This document shows positions 1 through 9,856 of a stretch of DNA of 64,000 nucleotides, piece by piece. Position 1 is the stretch's first letter. Every line of letters starts with the position of its first letter. The DNA is taken from the NCBI GenBank assembly GCA_001695595.3, contig MBPM02000048.1, positions 372,001 to 436,000 of the forward strand, written 5' to 3'. The notes beneath the pieces are model-generated. The model did not search any database, had not been told where the DNA came from, and saw nothing but the letters and a program-made list of their open reading frames with translations. This stretch comes from Plasmopara viticola (lineage: Eukaryota; Oomycota; Peronosporomycetes; Peronosporales; Peronosporaceae). A program made the position numbers and the translations under genes.

Positions 1-1084
1 TGGCACTCGGGACCATGGAGAAAACTCCCTGGAGCCAAAATCTCCTCGTGCAGTTTTGTTGCAGTCATTTGAAACTCGTCGTGTTTCATTCATAGACGTC
101 ACCATGCAGCCAATCGGTATTGCCATCAATCACAGCACTTAAACGCTCAAAAATGTGTTTCATTTGCCCGACACAGGCGTCAGAAAGAGCATCGAAGATT
201 TCTTCCCGACATTTAAGCCACAACGGTGTCTTTGTTATCGGCACACAAGCCGATGGGGCTGTCATAGCTTTGCCTTGAAGTGGACCTCTAGCTACTCATA
301 GATAGCAATAACTGGCGCAACACCTTGAGTGCTGTAAATCGCAGTGCCAAAGCTCCAAAAAGTGCTATGAGATTCTTGCCATTCTGCTTGGTCTTGGAGT
401 CTTTACGTTTAAAAACTCTTCCAATGTCCGTACTCTGCAACAACTTGTACGTGTTTCTCATCGTAATTCCTTGCGTCTGCACGGCACAGATCAAGTCTCG
501 ATAGCTTTCCAATAGTCTAGCCAAAGCGTCTTTACTCGCATTGTCTCGAAATAACTCAGGCACAACGTCTACAAGCTCACCAATAGACTTGTGCGCTTCA
601 TGTCGAATGTTCACTTGCAAATGCATCGAGCCACTGCACAAGTAGGTTGGATTGAGTGTGGCAGATGGAGTCAATTTAAAGCGAAAATCCGAAAAATGGC
701 TTTCTACACTTGGATCGCAGTCTCGCGCACAACGGCCTCTTCGTCCTTTAGCGTGGGTTAGAAGCACTCAAGCAGCACTGATGCGTTGGCCCGCCTACTA
801 TTTGCTGTATTCAGTGCTGCCGTTTCTTTAATTCCCTGAAGTGCACGCCAGCGCACGTGAGCAGTATAGTGGCCTATCTGCTGTAGCAGTTCCAGAGCTC
901 CCAGAGCTTTGCGCTGCGCCTACTTTGCGTTTCAGTATCAACAGCTCTAGTAGATTGATGCGACTCAACGTAATGCCTGCTTGCGTGACGGTGCGATGCG
1001 GCGGCCCACCTTGCGCTTGGGCTGTTTACAGTTTGCTAGCTTCTTTTTGGCCTCAGCGGTGGTTGCGGCGCATGCCGCGACTTA
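1..1084 (-). pseudogene. Ipi1/TEX10-like relic, partner of effector copy A
   Basis: This is the decayed minus-strand partner of effector copy A. The best preserved piece, 288-767, reads as a HEAT-like protein with segments such as LCSGSMHLQVNIRHEA and SIGELVDVVPELF. Segments from 841 to 1084 in the other frames supply a basic N-terminus (KRKVGRRIAPSRK). The order of the basic KVG-rich start, the RALQGIK-type segment, the VLLECFLPTLQDEE-type segment and the HLQ..I.HEA.KSIGELVDVVPELF segment matches the N-terminal domain of Ipi1/TEX10. That family works with Rix1/PELP1 and Las1 in pre-60S ribosome maturation. Frameshifts and stops break it, and the expected start codon is changed. It runs off the left edge. 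The family call rests on remembered family layout and is moderately sure; loss of function is clear. Confidence 0.62.
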
Positions 1085-1333
1085 TTTAATTTGGCAAAGC
1101 GACCACACCACATGACTATAATTGGTCCTCTGCTCTAACAAAGCCCAGCTTCAATTGAGGCTGACCTTGACGGCCAGTAGTGACAGTAATATCATATATA
1201 CCAGCCTTAAAATCACAAAAGTAGTTGTCGCCCCTTGTTGATGGATACAAATTACTCCTAAAAATGAACGGGAGTCTGCCAATAAGCGCAGTACTGAAAT
1301 AAGTCAAACGACGCCGAACACTTCAAAAGAAAC

Positions 1334-1342
1334 GATTGGCCG
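1334..1342 (+). promoter_or_regulatory. Conserved GATTGGCCG box, copy A
   Basis: A GATTGGCCG block (inverted CCAAT core) lies 41 bases before the copy A ATG, followed by TATTACCAAA. The same block precedes all seven recognisable effector leaders in the window. It may be a promoter element or simply inherited 5' leader sequence. Confidence 0.4.
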
Positions 1343-1374
1343 TATTACCAAACTCTACATCAAGGACCAACATC

Positions 1375-3071
1375 ATGCGCGGCGCATTCTACGTAAAGAC
1401 TGCGCTTCTCATCACAAACAGCATCCGGACAGCTGCCGAGTATAATCAACCTAGACATCGACCAATGTCCCTTCACGATCGTGTGATTCCAGGCAGAATG
1501 GACACTGAGTCATCGCCTCGAAGATATCTTCAGGGCAGTCGTGAACAGCACGAAGACATGGCGCTCAGCGCGGCTGATGAAGAGCGCACGCCGGAAGCTA
1601 CCACGCGGATTATTGAGAACTTTTTTACATTATTAAGCGAGAAGGCGCTAGATTCGATAAAGAAAGCTGCACATTTATCCTTGGATTTAAATGCTCCACC
1701 GGAAGAGACTTTACCGGGTGTTTTGGAGGCATACAACAGTTTACGGTATCAGGACCCTCGCACGTCTACCACTAACAACCCCAGAGTCTCCAGTAGTCAT
1801 TCAAGCAAAAAAGCAGTCTGGACAAAGCCTCGAGCTCCGCCATTCCCAAGAAACTTCCCGGTCATCCGCCCAAAAAATTGCGCACGAGTGCGCCTCTAAG
1901 GGCGGCGGATATTCAACGCAGCATCAGTCGTGACAACAGGTTATCTACGCTAAAATACTTGAGTGACGATGACATTCAACTCGTTCATAAATTGTATCTT
2001 GAACACCTTGTGCGTCACTCAGCGGGGTTTGGACCGACAGAAAATGAGATTGGCTTTGTCAATCGAGGACACAGTTCGAGACCAAACGTGAGTTCTGAGT
2101 ACGTACGTGACATTGAGAGGTTTATGAAAATGAATTTATGGAGCTGAAGAAGCTGGATTTCGATTATAAGCCGGTTCTGAAGCCTGATTTGGAGGAGCTG
2201 CTGCAGCGATCTTCGAAGGTTTATGAGGAGATACAGCGTTGCCTTTTCCAACTTCTAAGTCTCAAAAGCTTGGTACGCATGTACCGTGACTTTTTTGACT
2301 TCTGCCTTTTTAATCATACAGTCTGCAGCAACTGAGATCCAAACTCGATGCTTCAAATAGAGTTGAAGGTGAAAGAAAACGCCAAATCTGGCATCAACGT
2401 GGCTACCAATTCCTCAATCAGTCAAACTGGCAGATAATACACTATTTTGCATTATGACGTGTTTAAAAACCACGTAAGTCTGGTTTTAACGAAAATTCGC
2501 TCCCAGGCGGGCTAGGCGAGTATTCGCGCGACACGAAAAATTGTTTACGAAATTGAACGAGTGGCGACGGAGCGAGTGAACACGAAAAAACGTTTTGATG
2601 ATATGGTGCTTGAGACCGAAAAGGCTAAGGTCACCGAAATTCACGAGGCTTTTATCAAGAAATCCAATCTTCGCTTTGCACCGATGCTTGAAGTGACGAA
2701 AAAGATGTGGAGGTCAGGTCTAGTCCAATTGCTGACACAAAGTCAGGTCATTTTTTATCAGCTGATGTGTGTCTTATGACGCAAAGGATTTGGAAAATGG
2801 ATTAGGCTCGGCTCGGGTGGAAGAATCAAAAGAAGCAGCTCGAAAGCAGCCAGAAGCAGATGAGGAGAAATTGTTGCTAGAACTGAAAACCGATTACGCT
2901 TTGAGGCTGCTTGAAACGTACGACAAGTTTTACGCGTTTTGCACGAAAGAAATATCATTGTGCGAAATGCCAGGTACTGAGTTGTTGATTGCGCGTCGAA
3001 CTAGAGATTCCAGAACACGTCTAAAACTGAAACAGCTTTGTCGAGCGAAAAATCACTTAGAAACTTTGTAA
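1375..3071 (+). pseudogene. RxLR-like effector copy A, multiply broken
   Basis: The start is set by homology: MRGAFYVKTALLI begins at 1375, although an upstream in-frame start exists at 1336. The leader keeps a signal peptide, RYLQ in place of RxLR, DEER, and the LSLDLNAPPEE segment. A frameshift follows the SSHSSKK codons near 1812, and the reading frame shifts again near 2140 and 2770. A TGA replaces the leucine codon near 2333. The central acidic segment found in other copies (LTEAE...LIADA) is deleted, shortening the gene by roughly 65 codons near 2410. The C-terminal LLETYDKFYAFC module survives at 2769-3071. Codon-level similarity to copies B (3702-5624) and E (33120-34955) puts these three in one subfamily. 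It is not expected to make protein. Confidence 0.9.
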
Positions 3072-3701
3072 ACAGTACGATATCGACACTTATAGAAGCA
3101 CAATTTACTACAGAGAATAAACATTGTACCCTTTGCACGCGGTTGTCGCTTTTTTTTTTCTTACTCTCTCTGGCTTATCGAGTAAGCAATGCAGCACATG
3201 TTCAGGTCTGTTACCACTTATTAAAAATGAAAAGCAAAAGATCAACAGCTAGCGTGTACGTATCGATGTAGCTCTTGTTTCGAGTCTCCATTAGTGCTCA
3301 TTCGCTTGTTTTGTTGGCACTCCTTATAGCTAGCTCTTTGTTGTGATCATTGATTTACCGTTTCTTTCTTGTGCGACGAATTTTTGGTTTAACGAACGCG
3401 CAAAACAAAATGGTATGACCAAGTTTGCGAATAATCACATTAGTAGAGCCAGCGATAAGATGTGCCAACAAGATGGCACTAAAGGCTCGAAACAAGAGCT
3501 ACATCGATACGTGCACGCTAGTTGTTGTTTCTTTTGTTTTGTTACAGATAAAAGACTTTTAACATGTGTTGCAATGTTCATTCGACAGAACACAAAATGC
3601 CTGAGACCTTAAGAAAAAGCGGTAACCGCGTGCAAAGGATGCAATGTTTTTTTTTTATAGTAAAATGTGTCGATCTTTCTTCTTCTGCAAAATAGTACCG
3701 T

Positions 3702-5624
3702 TTACGAAGCTTCTAAGTGATTTTTCGCTCGACGAAGCTGTTTTAGTCTAAGCTGTGTCCTGGAATCTTTAGATCGACGTAAGTTGAACCACTCAGTACT
3801 TGGTATTTCGCACAGTGAATTTTCCTTCCTGCAAAACGAGTAAAATTTGTCGTACGTTTCAAGCAGTCTCAAAAGGTAGTCGGTTTTGAGTTCCAGCAAC
3901 AGTTTCTCCTCATCTGCTTCTGGCTGCTTTCGGGCTGCTTTTTCCAATTCTTCCACCCAAGCCGAGCCTAACCCGGATTTCACCTCCTCCGGAGTCATAA
4001 GACACACATCATTTAATAAAAAATGACCTGGTTTTGTAAAAGCAATTGGACTAGACTTAAACTTCCAATTGAACATTTTCCACATCTTTCTCGTCACTTC
4101 AAGCATTGGTGCATAGCGAAGATTGGGAATCTTGACGAAAGTCTCGTGGATTTCAGTGACTTTAGCCTTTTCGTCTTCATGCATCGTCTTATCGTAACGT
4201 TTGTCCGTCTTCTTCTTTCGCATTGTATCCACTTCCAAAATTTCATAAAGCTTATCTCTGTCGCGCGAAAACTCGCCTTGCCCACCTGGAAGCAAATTCT
4301 CATTAGAATCGAAATTACCTGGTGTTTTCAGCACGTCATAATGTAAAACGGTGCGTTGTATGCCAATTTGACTGATTGAGGCATCAGCAATGAGAGCAGC
4401 AAGGTCTGGAGGCATGAGTTTGTCATCGTCTCGATAAACCTCGTCGACAGTCTTGTATATAGAATTTTTATCCGCCTCACTCAAATTAGCCTTTTTCACG
4501 GCTTTCACCACATCCTCAAGCATGATATACTCTGCCTTCGTCAATTTTGTCTTTTTCGTCCTCCGAACTGTAGATTTAGTAGCCACGTTGATGCCAGATT
4601 TGGCCTCTTCCCTCACCTTTAACTCAATTTGAAGCGTCGACTTTGGATCTAAGTTGCTGCAGACTGCATGATTGGAAAGGCGGAAGTCGAAGAAGTCACG
4701 GTACATGCGTACCAACCTTTTAAGACTAAGAAGTTGGGAAAGGCAAAGCTGTATCTCCTAATAATCCTTCGAAGATCGCTGTAGCAGCTCCTCCAAATCA
4801 AGCTTCAGAACCGGCTTAGAATCGAAAACCAGCTTCTTCAGCTCCATCAAATTCATTTTCATAAACCTCTCAATGTCACGATCGTACACAGAACTCACGT
4901 TTGGTCTCGAACTATGTCCTCGATCGACAAAGCCAAGCAACTTTTTTGTCTCATTTTCTGTCGGTCTAAATTCCGCTGAGTGACGCACAAGGTGTTCAAG
5001 ATACAATTTATGAACGAGTTGAATGTCATCGTCACTCAAGTATTCTAGCGTAGATAACCTGTTGTCACGACTTATGCTGCGTTGAATATCCGCCGCCCTT
5101 AGAAGCGCACTCGTGCGCAATTTTTTGGGCGGATGACCGGGAAGCTTCTTGGGAATGGCGGAGATCAAGGCTTTGTCCAGACTCCGTTTTTTGCTTGAAT
5201 GACTACTGGAGACTCTGGGGTTGTTAGTGGTAGACGTGCGAGGGTCCTGATACCGTAAACTGTTGTATGCCTCCAAAACACCCGGTAAAGTCTCTTCCGG
5301 TGGAGCATTTAAATCCAAGGATAAATGTGCAGCTTTCCTTATCGAATCTAGCGCCTTCTCGCTTAATAATGTAAAAGAGTTCTTAATAATCCGCGTGGTA
5401 GCTTCCGGCATGCGCTCTTCATCAGCCGCGCTGAGCGCCAAGTCTTCGTGCTGTTCACGACTGCCCTGAAGATATCTTCGAGGCGATGACTCAGTGTCCA
5501 TTCTGCCTGGTACCACACGATCGTGAAAGGACATTGGTCGATGTCCAGGTTAATTATACTCGGCAGCTGTCCGGATGCTTATTCTGATGAGAAGCGCAGT
5601 CTTTACGTAGAATGCGCCGCGCAT
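3702..5624 (-). pseudogene. RxLR-like effector copy B with two in-frame stops
   Basis: The frame stays open over 641 codons from the ATG at 5622-5624 to 3702, apart from two nonsense codons and no frameshift. TAA at 5550-5552 is codon 25, just after the signal peptide. TAG at 4758-4760 replaces a glutamate codon found in copies D and E. The leader has RYLQ and DEER; LSLDLNAPPEE and the basic KKRS segment are kept. Both C-terminal modules are present (MYRDFFDFC and LLETYDKFYSFC). Long open stretches of 258 and 337 codons remain. Either inactivation is recent or the gene was under selection until recently. Assembly error is unlikely to give two separate stops, but this cannot be excluded. Confidence 0.9.
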
Positions 5625-5656
5625 GATGTTGGTCTTTGATGTAGAGTTTGGCAATA

Positions 5657-5665
5657 CGGCCAATC
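5657..5665 (-). promoter_or_regulatory. Conserved GATTGGCCG box, copy B
   Basis: Same block as upstream of copy A, read on the minus strand, 33 bases before the copy B ATG. The rest of 5625-5959 is the shared divergent intergenic segment between effector and partner. Confidence 0.4.
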
Positions 5666-5959
5666 GTTTCTTTTGAAGTGTTCGGCGTCGTTTGACTTAT
5701 TTCAGTACTGCGCTTATTGGCAGACTCCCGCTCATTTTTAGGAGTAATTTGTATCCATCAACAAGGGGGCGACAACTACTTTTGTGATTTTAAGGTTGAT
5801 ATATATGATATAACTGGCACTACTGGCCGTCAAGGTCAGCCTTTATTGAAGCTGGGCTACTTTACAGACGAATTTCGAGGAAATGAGAAGCATTGTAAGC
5901 ATCAATTAAAGTCATGTGGTGTGGTCGCCTTGCCGCATTAAATAAATCGCATATAGCCG

Positions 5960-6640
5960 TGGCACGCGCCGCAACCACCGCGGAGGCCAAAAAGAAGCTA
6001 GCGAACTGTTAACAGCCCAAGCGCAAGGCGGGCCGCCGCATCGCACCGTCACGCAAGTAGGCATTACATTGAGTCGCATCAATCTACTAGAGCTGTCGAT
6101 ACTAAAACGCAAAGTAGGCGCAGCGCAAAGCTCTGGGCGCTCTGGAACTGCTACAGCAGATAGGCCACTATAATGCTCACGTGCGCTGGCGTGCACTTCA
6201 GGGAATTAAAGAAACGGCAGCACTGAATACAGCAAATAGTAGGCGGGCCAACGCATCAGTGCTGCTTGAGTGCGTCTTGCCCACGCAACAGGACGAAGGG
6301 GCCATTGTGCGCGAGACAACGATCCAAAAGTAGAATGCCATTTTTCCGTTTTTCGCTCTAAATTGACCGAATGTGCCGCAGTCATTACCACAGTGGCTCG
6401 ACGCATTTGCTAGTGAATGTTCGACATGATGCGCTTTAGTCTATAGGTGAGCTTGTAAACGTTGTGCCTGAGTAATTTCGAGACAATGCTGGGCGAGATG
6501 CTTTGGCTAGACTACTGGAGAACAATTGGGACTAGATCTCTGCAGTGCAGACGCAAGGAACCAGTACATAATGTTGCAGGACTACAGGCATTTAAATCAT
6601 TTCGAGACGTAGTAACTACGACGGCAAGCCAAATTGCATT
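5960..6640 (+). pseudogene. Ipi1/TEX10-like relic, partner of copy B
   Basis: Plus-strand relic divergent from copy B. It starts at a GTG (5960) where the copy at 61108 has ATG, then reads ARAATTAEAKKK before a stop at the next lysine position. Short in-phase pieces corresponding to QGIKETAALN and the HLQ/HEA region follow with frameshifts. It ends near 6640, where sequence switches to the tail of the opposing relic at 6641-7378. The same switch point (TACCACCTACTTGTGCAGTG followed by a CTAGGCGCT-type sequence) recurs at 21265-21300. Confidence 0.55.
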
Positions 6641-7378
6641 ACCACCTACTTGTGCAGTGTCTAGGCGCTATAAGGTTCTTGCCGTTTTGCTTGGCCTTGA
6701 AGTCTTTACATATCGAAACTATTTTGATATTCGTAAACTGCAACAACTTGTACATGATTTTCATTGTATTCCAAGTCATGGAACTTGTCTAGATGAAGCG
6801 TCTTGCCTCACATCGTTCCGAAATAACTACAGACATCACATCTACAAGCTCACCCAAGGCTTGAGCGTATCTTGTCGTACGCTTACGTGTAGATGCATCG
6901 AGCCACTGCACAAGTGGGTGGTACCGAGTGTGGCAAAAGGAAACGACGAATCGGGAGAATGGCTCTTCCCACCTGGATCGCAGTCTCGCTCCAAACAACT
7001 CTTTCGTCTTGTAGCGTGGGCAAAAAGTGCCCAAGCAGCACTGATGCATTTGTCCGCATATTATTCGCTGTTTTCGGTGTTGCCGTTTCTTTAAATCCAT
7101 GAAGCGCACGCTGGCACTCGTGAGCGTGGTAGTAGACCATCTGGCGCAGCAGTTCTAAGAGCGCTTGATGCCAGTGTGTCAGCTGCATTACGTCTGCTTT
7201 GCCGTATCTGACTGCTATAACAGGATGATGCGGCTTGATGAAATGCTTTCTTGCGTGACAGCGCGATGCGGCGGCCAACCTTGCGCTTGAGCTGCTTGAA
7301 AGTCCGCCGGCTTTTACTTGGCCTTACAGGGGCCGTGGTCCCTATGGCAATAAATTTATTCAGTAATGCCAGGAACAC
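6641..7378 (-). pseudogene. Ipi1/TEX10-like relic, partner of copy C
   Basis: Minus-strand relic divergent from intact effector C. Near 7300 it encodes a basic start ending in KRKVGRRIALSRK, then pieces such as ALHGFKETATPKTANN, RTNASVLLGHFLPTLQDE and GELVDVMSVVI in different frames. It is convergent with the relic at 5960-6640, and both are truncated at the junction near 6640. Many stops exclude function. Confidence 0.58.
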
Positions 7379-7513
7379 AACAGTAGCACTCGAGGGCGTT
7401 GTAAGTGTCGGCCTTCATGATTGGTGCACTGCGGCTTGCTGAGGCCGCGAGGAAGATGTGATTGGAACGAAGCATTCGATACACGCGACGGTATGTTTGG
7501 AGCAATCATAAAT

Positions 7514-7522
7514 GATTGGCCG
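7514..7522 (+). promoter_or_regulatory. Conserved GATTGGCCG box, copy C
   Basis: Lies 72 bases before the copy C ATG and is followed by GCATTACCAAACAAATCAG. Further upstream, at 7428-7450, a GCGGC...GCCGC inverted repeat in a CACTGCGGCTTGCTGAGG context is shared with copy F and with the fossil near 47060. The short divergent region 7379-7585 probably holds both promoters of the original gene pair. Confidence 0.4.
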
Positions 7523-7585
7523 GTGAAGGCAGCATTACCAAACAAATCAGGCAAACACCATCAGTAAAACCACGTCATCAAAATC

Positions 7586-9478
7586 ATGCGCGGCGCATTC
7601 TACGTGACGACTGCGCTTCTCCTCACACACAGCGTCCGATCAGCCGCCGAGGAACAACAACAAACGTCCCACCATGATGGTGCGGTAATGAAGAGTATAG
7701 ATACCGAGTCCTCGCCCGGTAAATATCTTCGGGACAGTCGTGAACATCACGACGACTTGGGGCCCAGCGCGGTTGATGAAGAGCGCACGCCTGAAGCTTC
7801 CACGCGTATCATTGAGAATTCTCTCACTTTATTGCGCGAGGAGGCGCTAGATCCGATAAGGAAAGCTGCATATTTATCTTTGGATCTAAATGCTCTACCG
7901 GAAGAGAATTTAACGGGTGCGTTGGAGGCATACAACATTGTACGAAACAAAGACCCTCGCACGTCTACCGCTAGCAATCCTGAAGTCTCCAGTAGCCATT
8001 TAAGTAAAAAACGGAGTCTGGACAAGGCTTCGGGCTCTGGCCTTCCCAAGCAAGTAATAGTTCACCGACCTAAGAAAATGCGCTTGAGTGTGCCTTTACG
8101 GACAACGGACGTACGAAGGAGCATCAGTCATGGCAAGATGACGCCTATGCCGAGTACCGTGAGTATAAAGGATGTTCACAAGTTGTATCTCAACCACCTT
8201 ACGCGCACCTCGACACGATATATACCGACACGAGATGAGACGAAAAAGTTGCTTCGCCTGGTCAACCGGATAAAAGTGACGAGACCAAGCAGTAATATAT
8301 ACAAACCTGACCTCAAGAATTTGATGAAAATGGAGCTGGAAGATCTGGAAAAGCTGTTTGGCGTTCCTAAGCAGAATTTGGGTTCAAGTTCTGAGGCGTT
8401 GCTGAAGCTACCTACGGAGGATCAGAGGGAAATTAAGCGCTGCTTATATCAGTTACAAGGTCTTAAAAGGTGGAGGCTCATGTACCGTGACTTTTTTAAC
8501 TTCTGCCTTTCCAACGCGGCAGTCTGCAGCAACTTTCATCCACAGTCGGCGCTTCAAGTAGAGTTAAAGATGAAGAAACTTGCTGAATCGGGTGCCAGCG
8601 TGGCTAATTACGCTAAGGTGGAAACGAGAACGACTGCGTTGACGGAGGCGGAAAGAGACGTGTTAAAGGATTTGAAAGCTGCCGTGGAAAGAGCTAATTT
8701 AAGCGAGACGGACAAAAAGGCCATGTACAAAGAGACTGTTGAAGAGGTTTATCGAGACGATGACCAACTCACGTCTTCGGATCTGTCTGCTCTCATTGCC
8801 GATGCCTCATTTAAGCAACCCCGCAAAAGACACTCTCTTGTAAAATATGACGCGTTGAAAACACCGCTTTCGTTTGGTACGGACGAGGAAGCGCTTCTAA
8901 AAGCGCAAGGAGGGTTGTTGCGCGACAGGAAAAAAGTTTATGAGCTAGTGAAAGTGGTGACAGATCGAACGAAAAAGACGAATAAACGTTACGATAAGGC
9001 GATATATGAGGACGAATTTGATACAATTACTGATATTCACAAGAAATTTATCCAGGATCTAAAGCTTCGCTACATACCGACGCTTGTAGTGACGAAGAAG
9101 ATGTGGAGAATGTTCAATTGGGCAGAGAGGCCTGATCCGAGTAAATCCACTAAGGTGGGTATTTATCTATTAGATGATGTGTGCCTCATGGATGCGAACG
9201 AGGTGGCGGTCGGATTGGGTTTAAATCGAGCGGAATTAGAAGCTGCTCTAAAGGAGTTGGGAGCAGATGAGGAGGAAGCGTTGCTTAATCTCAAAACCGA
9301 TTACCTTTTATGGCTGCTCGAAACGTACGACAAGTTTTTTTTCTTTTGCGAGAAAAATAATAAACTGTGCAAAATGCCAAGTGAGCTGTGGCTCACCGCA
9401 AAAAGAGCTACGGTTTCCAGAACACAACTGATAAAAAGGCGGCCTCTTCGGGGAAACCATCACGCAGAAACTTCTTGA
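7586..9478 (+). CDS. Intact RxLR-like secreted effector (copy C), 630 aa
   Basis: Predicted host-translocated effector. Residues 1-21 form a signal peptide (MRGAFYVTTALLLTHSVRSAA). KYLR at 46-49 is a degenerate RxLR and DEER follows at 64-67. LSLDLNALP at 97-105 satisfies both the LxLxL and DLNxxP forms of the plant EAR motif. Residues 141-166 are a bipartite basic cluster (KKRS, then RPKKMR) typical of nuclear import. Module 1 (about 194-335; DVHKLYLNHL to MYRDFFNFC..AAVC) and module 2 (about 483-607; DIHKKFIQDL to YDKFFFFC..NKLC) are related, with an acidic segment between them. Codon use is even, with no stops or frameshifts, so it is probably functional. No enzymatic motif is visible. Nuclear co-repressor recruitment is inference. 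It is one of two fully open copies. Confidence 0.9.
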   Translation: MRGAFYVTTALLLTHSVRSAAEEQQQTSHHDGAVMKSIDTESSPGKYLRDSREHHDDLGPSAVDEERTPEASTRIIENSLTLLREEALDPIRKAAYLSLDLNALPEENLTGALEAYNIVRNKDPRTSTASNPEVSSSHLSKKRSLDKASGSGLPKQVIVHRPKKMRLSVPLRTTDVRRSISHGKMTPMPSTVSIKDVHKLYLNHLTRTSTRYIPTRDETKKLLRLVNRIKVTRPSSNIYKPDLKNLMKMELEDLEKLFGVPKQNLGSSSEALLKLPTEDQREIKRCLYQLQGLKRWRLMYRDFFNFCLSNAAVCSNFHPQSALQVELKMKKLAESGASVANYAKVETRTTALTEAERDVLKDLKAAVERANLSETDKKAMYKETVEEVYRDDDQLTSSDLSALIADASFKQPRKRHSLVKYDALKTPLSFGTDEEALLKAQGGLLRDRKKVYELVKVVTDRTKKTNKRYDKAIYEDEFDTITDIHKKFIQDLKLRYIPTLVVTKKMWRMFNWAERPDPSKSTKVGIYLLDDVCLMDANEVAVGLGLNRAELEAALKELGADEEEALLNLKTDYLLWLLETYDKFFFFCEKNNKLCKMPSELWLTAKRATVSRTQLIKRRPLRGNHHAETS

Positions 9479-9856
9479 ACGATTTTACGTTAAAGAAGAT
9501 AGTTACACACTTGCGGAAGCGCAATTTAAAACGAAAATACACATTGTGCCTGTTGCACGCACTTGTCGCTTTTTCCCACCTTAGGCTTATGTTTAAACAT
9601 TGCAGAATTTGCAACACTGATCTCATCTATGGTTGAACAATAGTTCTGCTGAAAAAAACATGCTAGCGTGTGCCTATAGGTGTACCTCTTAATTTCGGGC
9701 CTCCGTCCACTCGTACGATGAACGAGCTGGCGTCTTTCAGCTGGCAAAATATTAATGCAGTAGTCATTCGCGAAAATTAAATAATACATTTGCCACCGTT
9801 TTATTTTTAAAAAATTGTGCGTTTGCATTTAGTTGTTGTGTGCAATAAAGTGGCAA
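9479..9856 (+). other. 3' flank of copy C
   Basis: Non-coding. Contains a diverged form of the block shared by all copies (GCTAGCGTGTGCCTATAGGTGTACCTCTT, in part, near 9662-9690). The last 11 bases, TAAAGTGGCAA (9846-9856), are the left target duplication of the LINE. Confidence 0.5.

Larger units (their letters stand above)
1..6640. repeat. Large inverted repeat made of copies A and B
   Basis: Copy A with its Ipi1-like partner and copy B with its partner are tail-to-tail. Similarity extends from the partner genes through the effectors into the 3' flanks, where GTTGGCAC at 3312-3319 mirrors GTGCCAAC at 3463-3470. The symmetry axis is near 3390. Arms are about 3.2 kb and differ by several indels, so this is an old inverted duplication rather than a fresh one. 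The interval 3072-3701 holds only these 3' flanks. Confidence 0.75.

Noticed and set aside
4023..4346. Plus-strand 107-codon ORF
   Set aside because: Antisense shadow of effector copy B; the same shadow recurs over E (33354-33710) because the sense genes are similar.
3702..5624. Programmed stop-codon readthrough in copies B and E
   Set aside because: Stops differ in place and kind between copies and have no shared downstream context.
6883..7278. 131-codon minus ORF as a real gene
   Set aside because: Composite of out-of-frame Ipi1-like pieces; homologous relics are broken at the same places.
7586..9478. WY-domain effector fold
   Set aside because: I could not place the conserved Trp and Tyr pairs of WY domains with confidence; only the internal duplication is supported.
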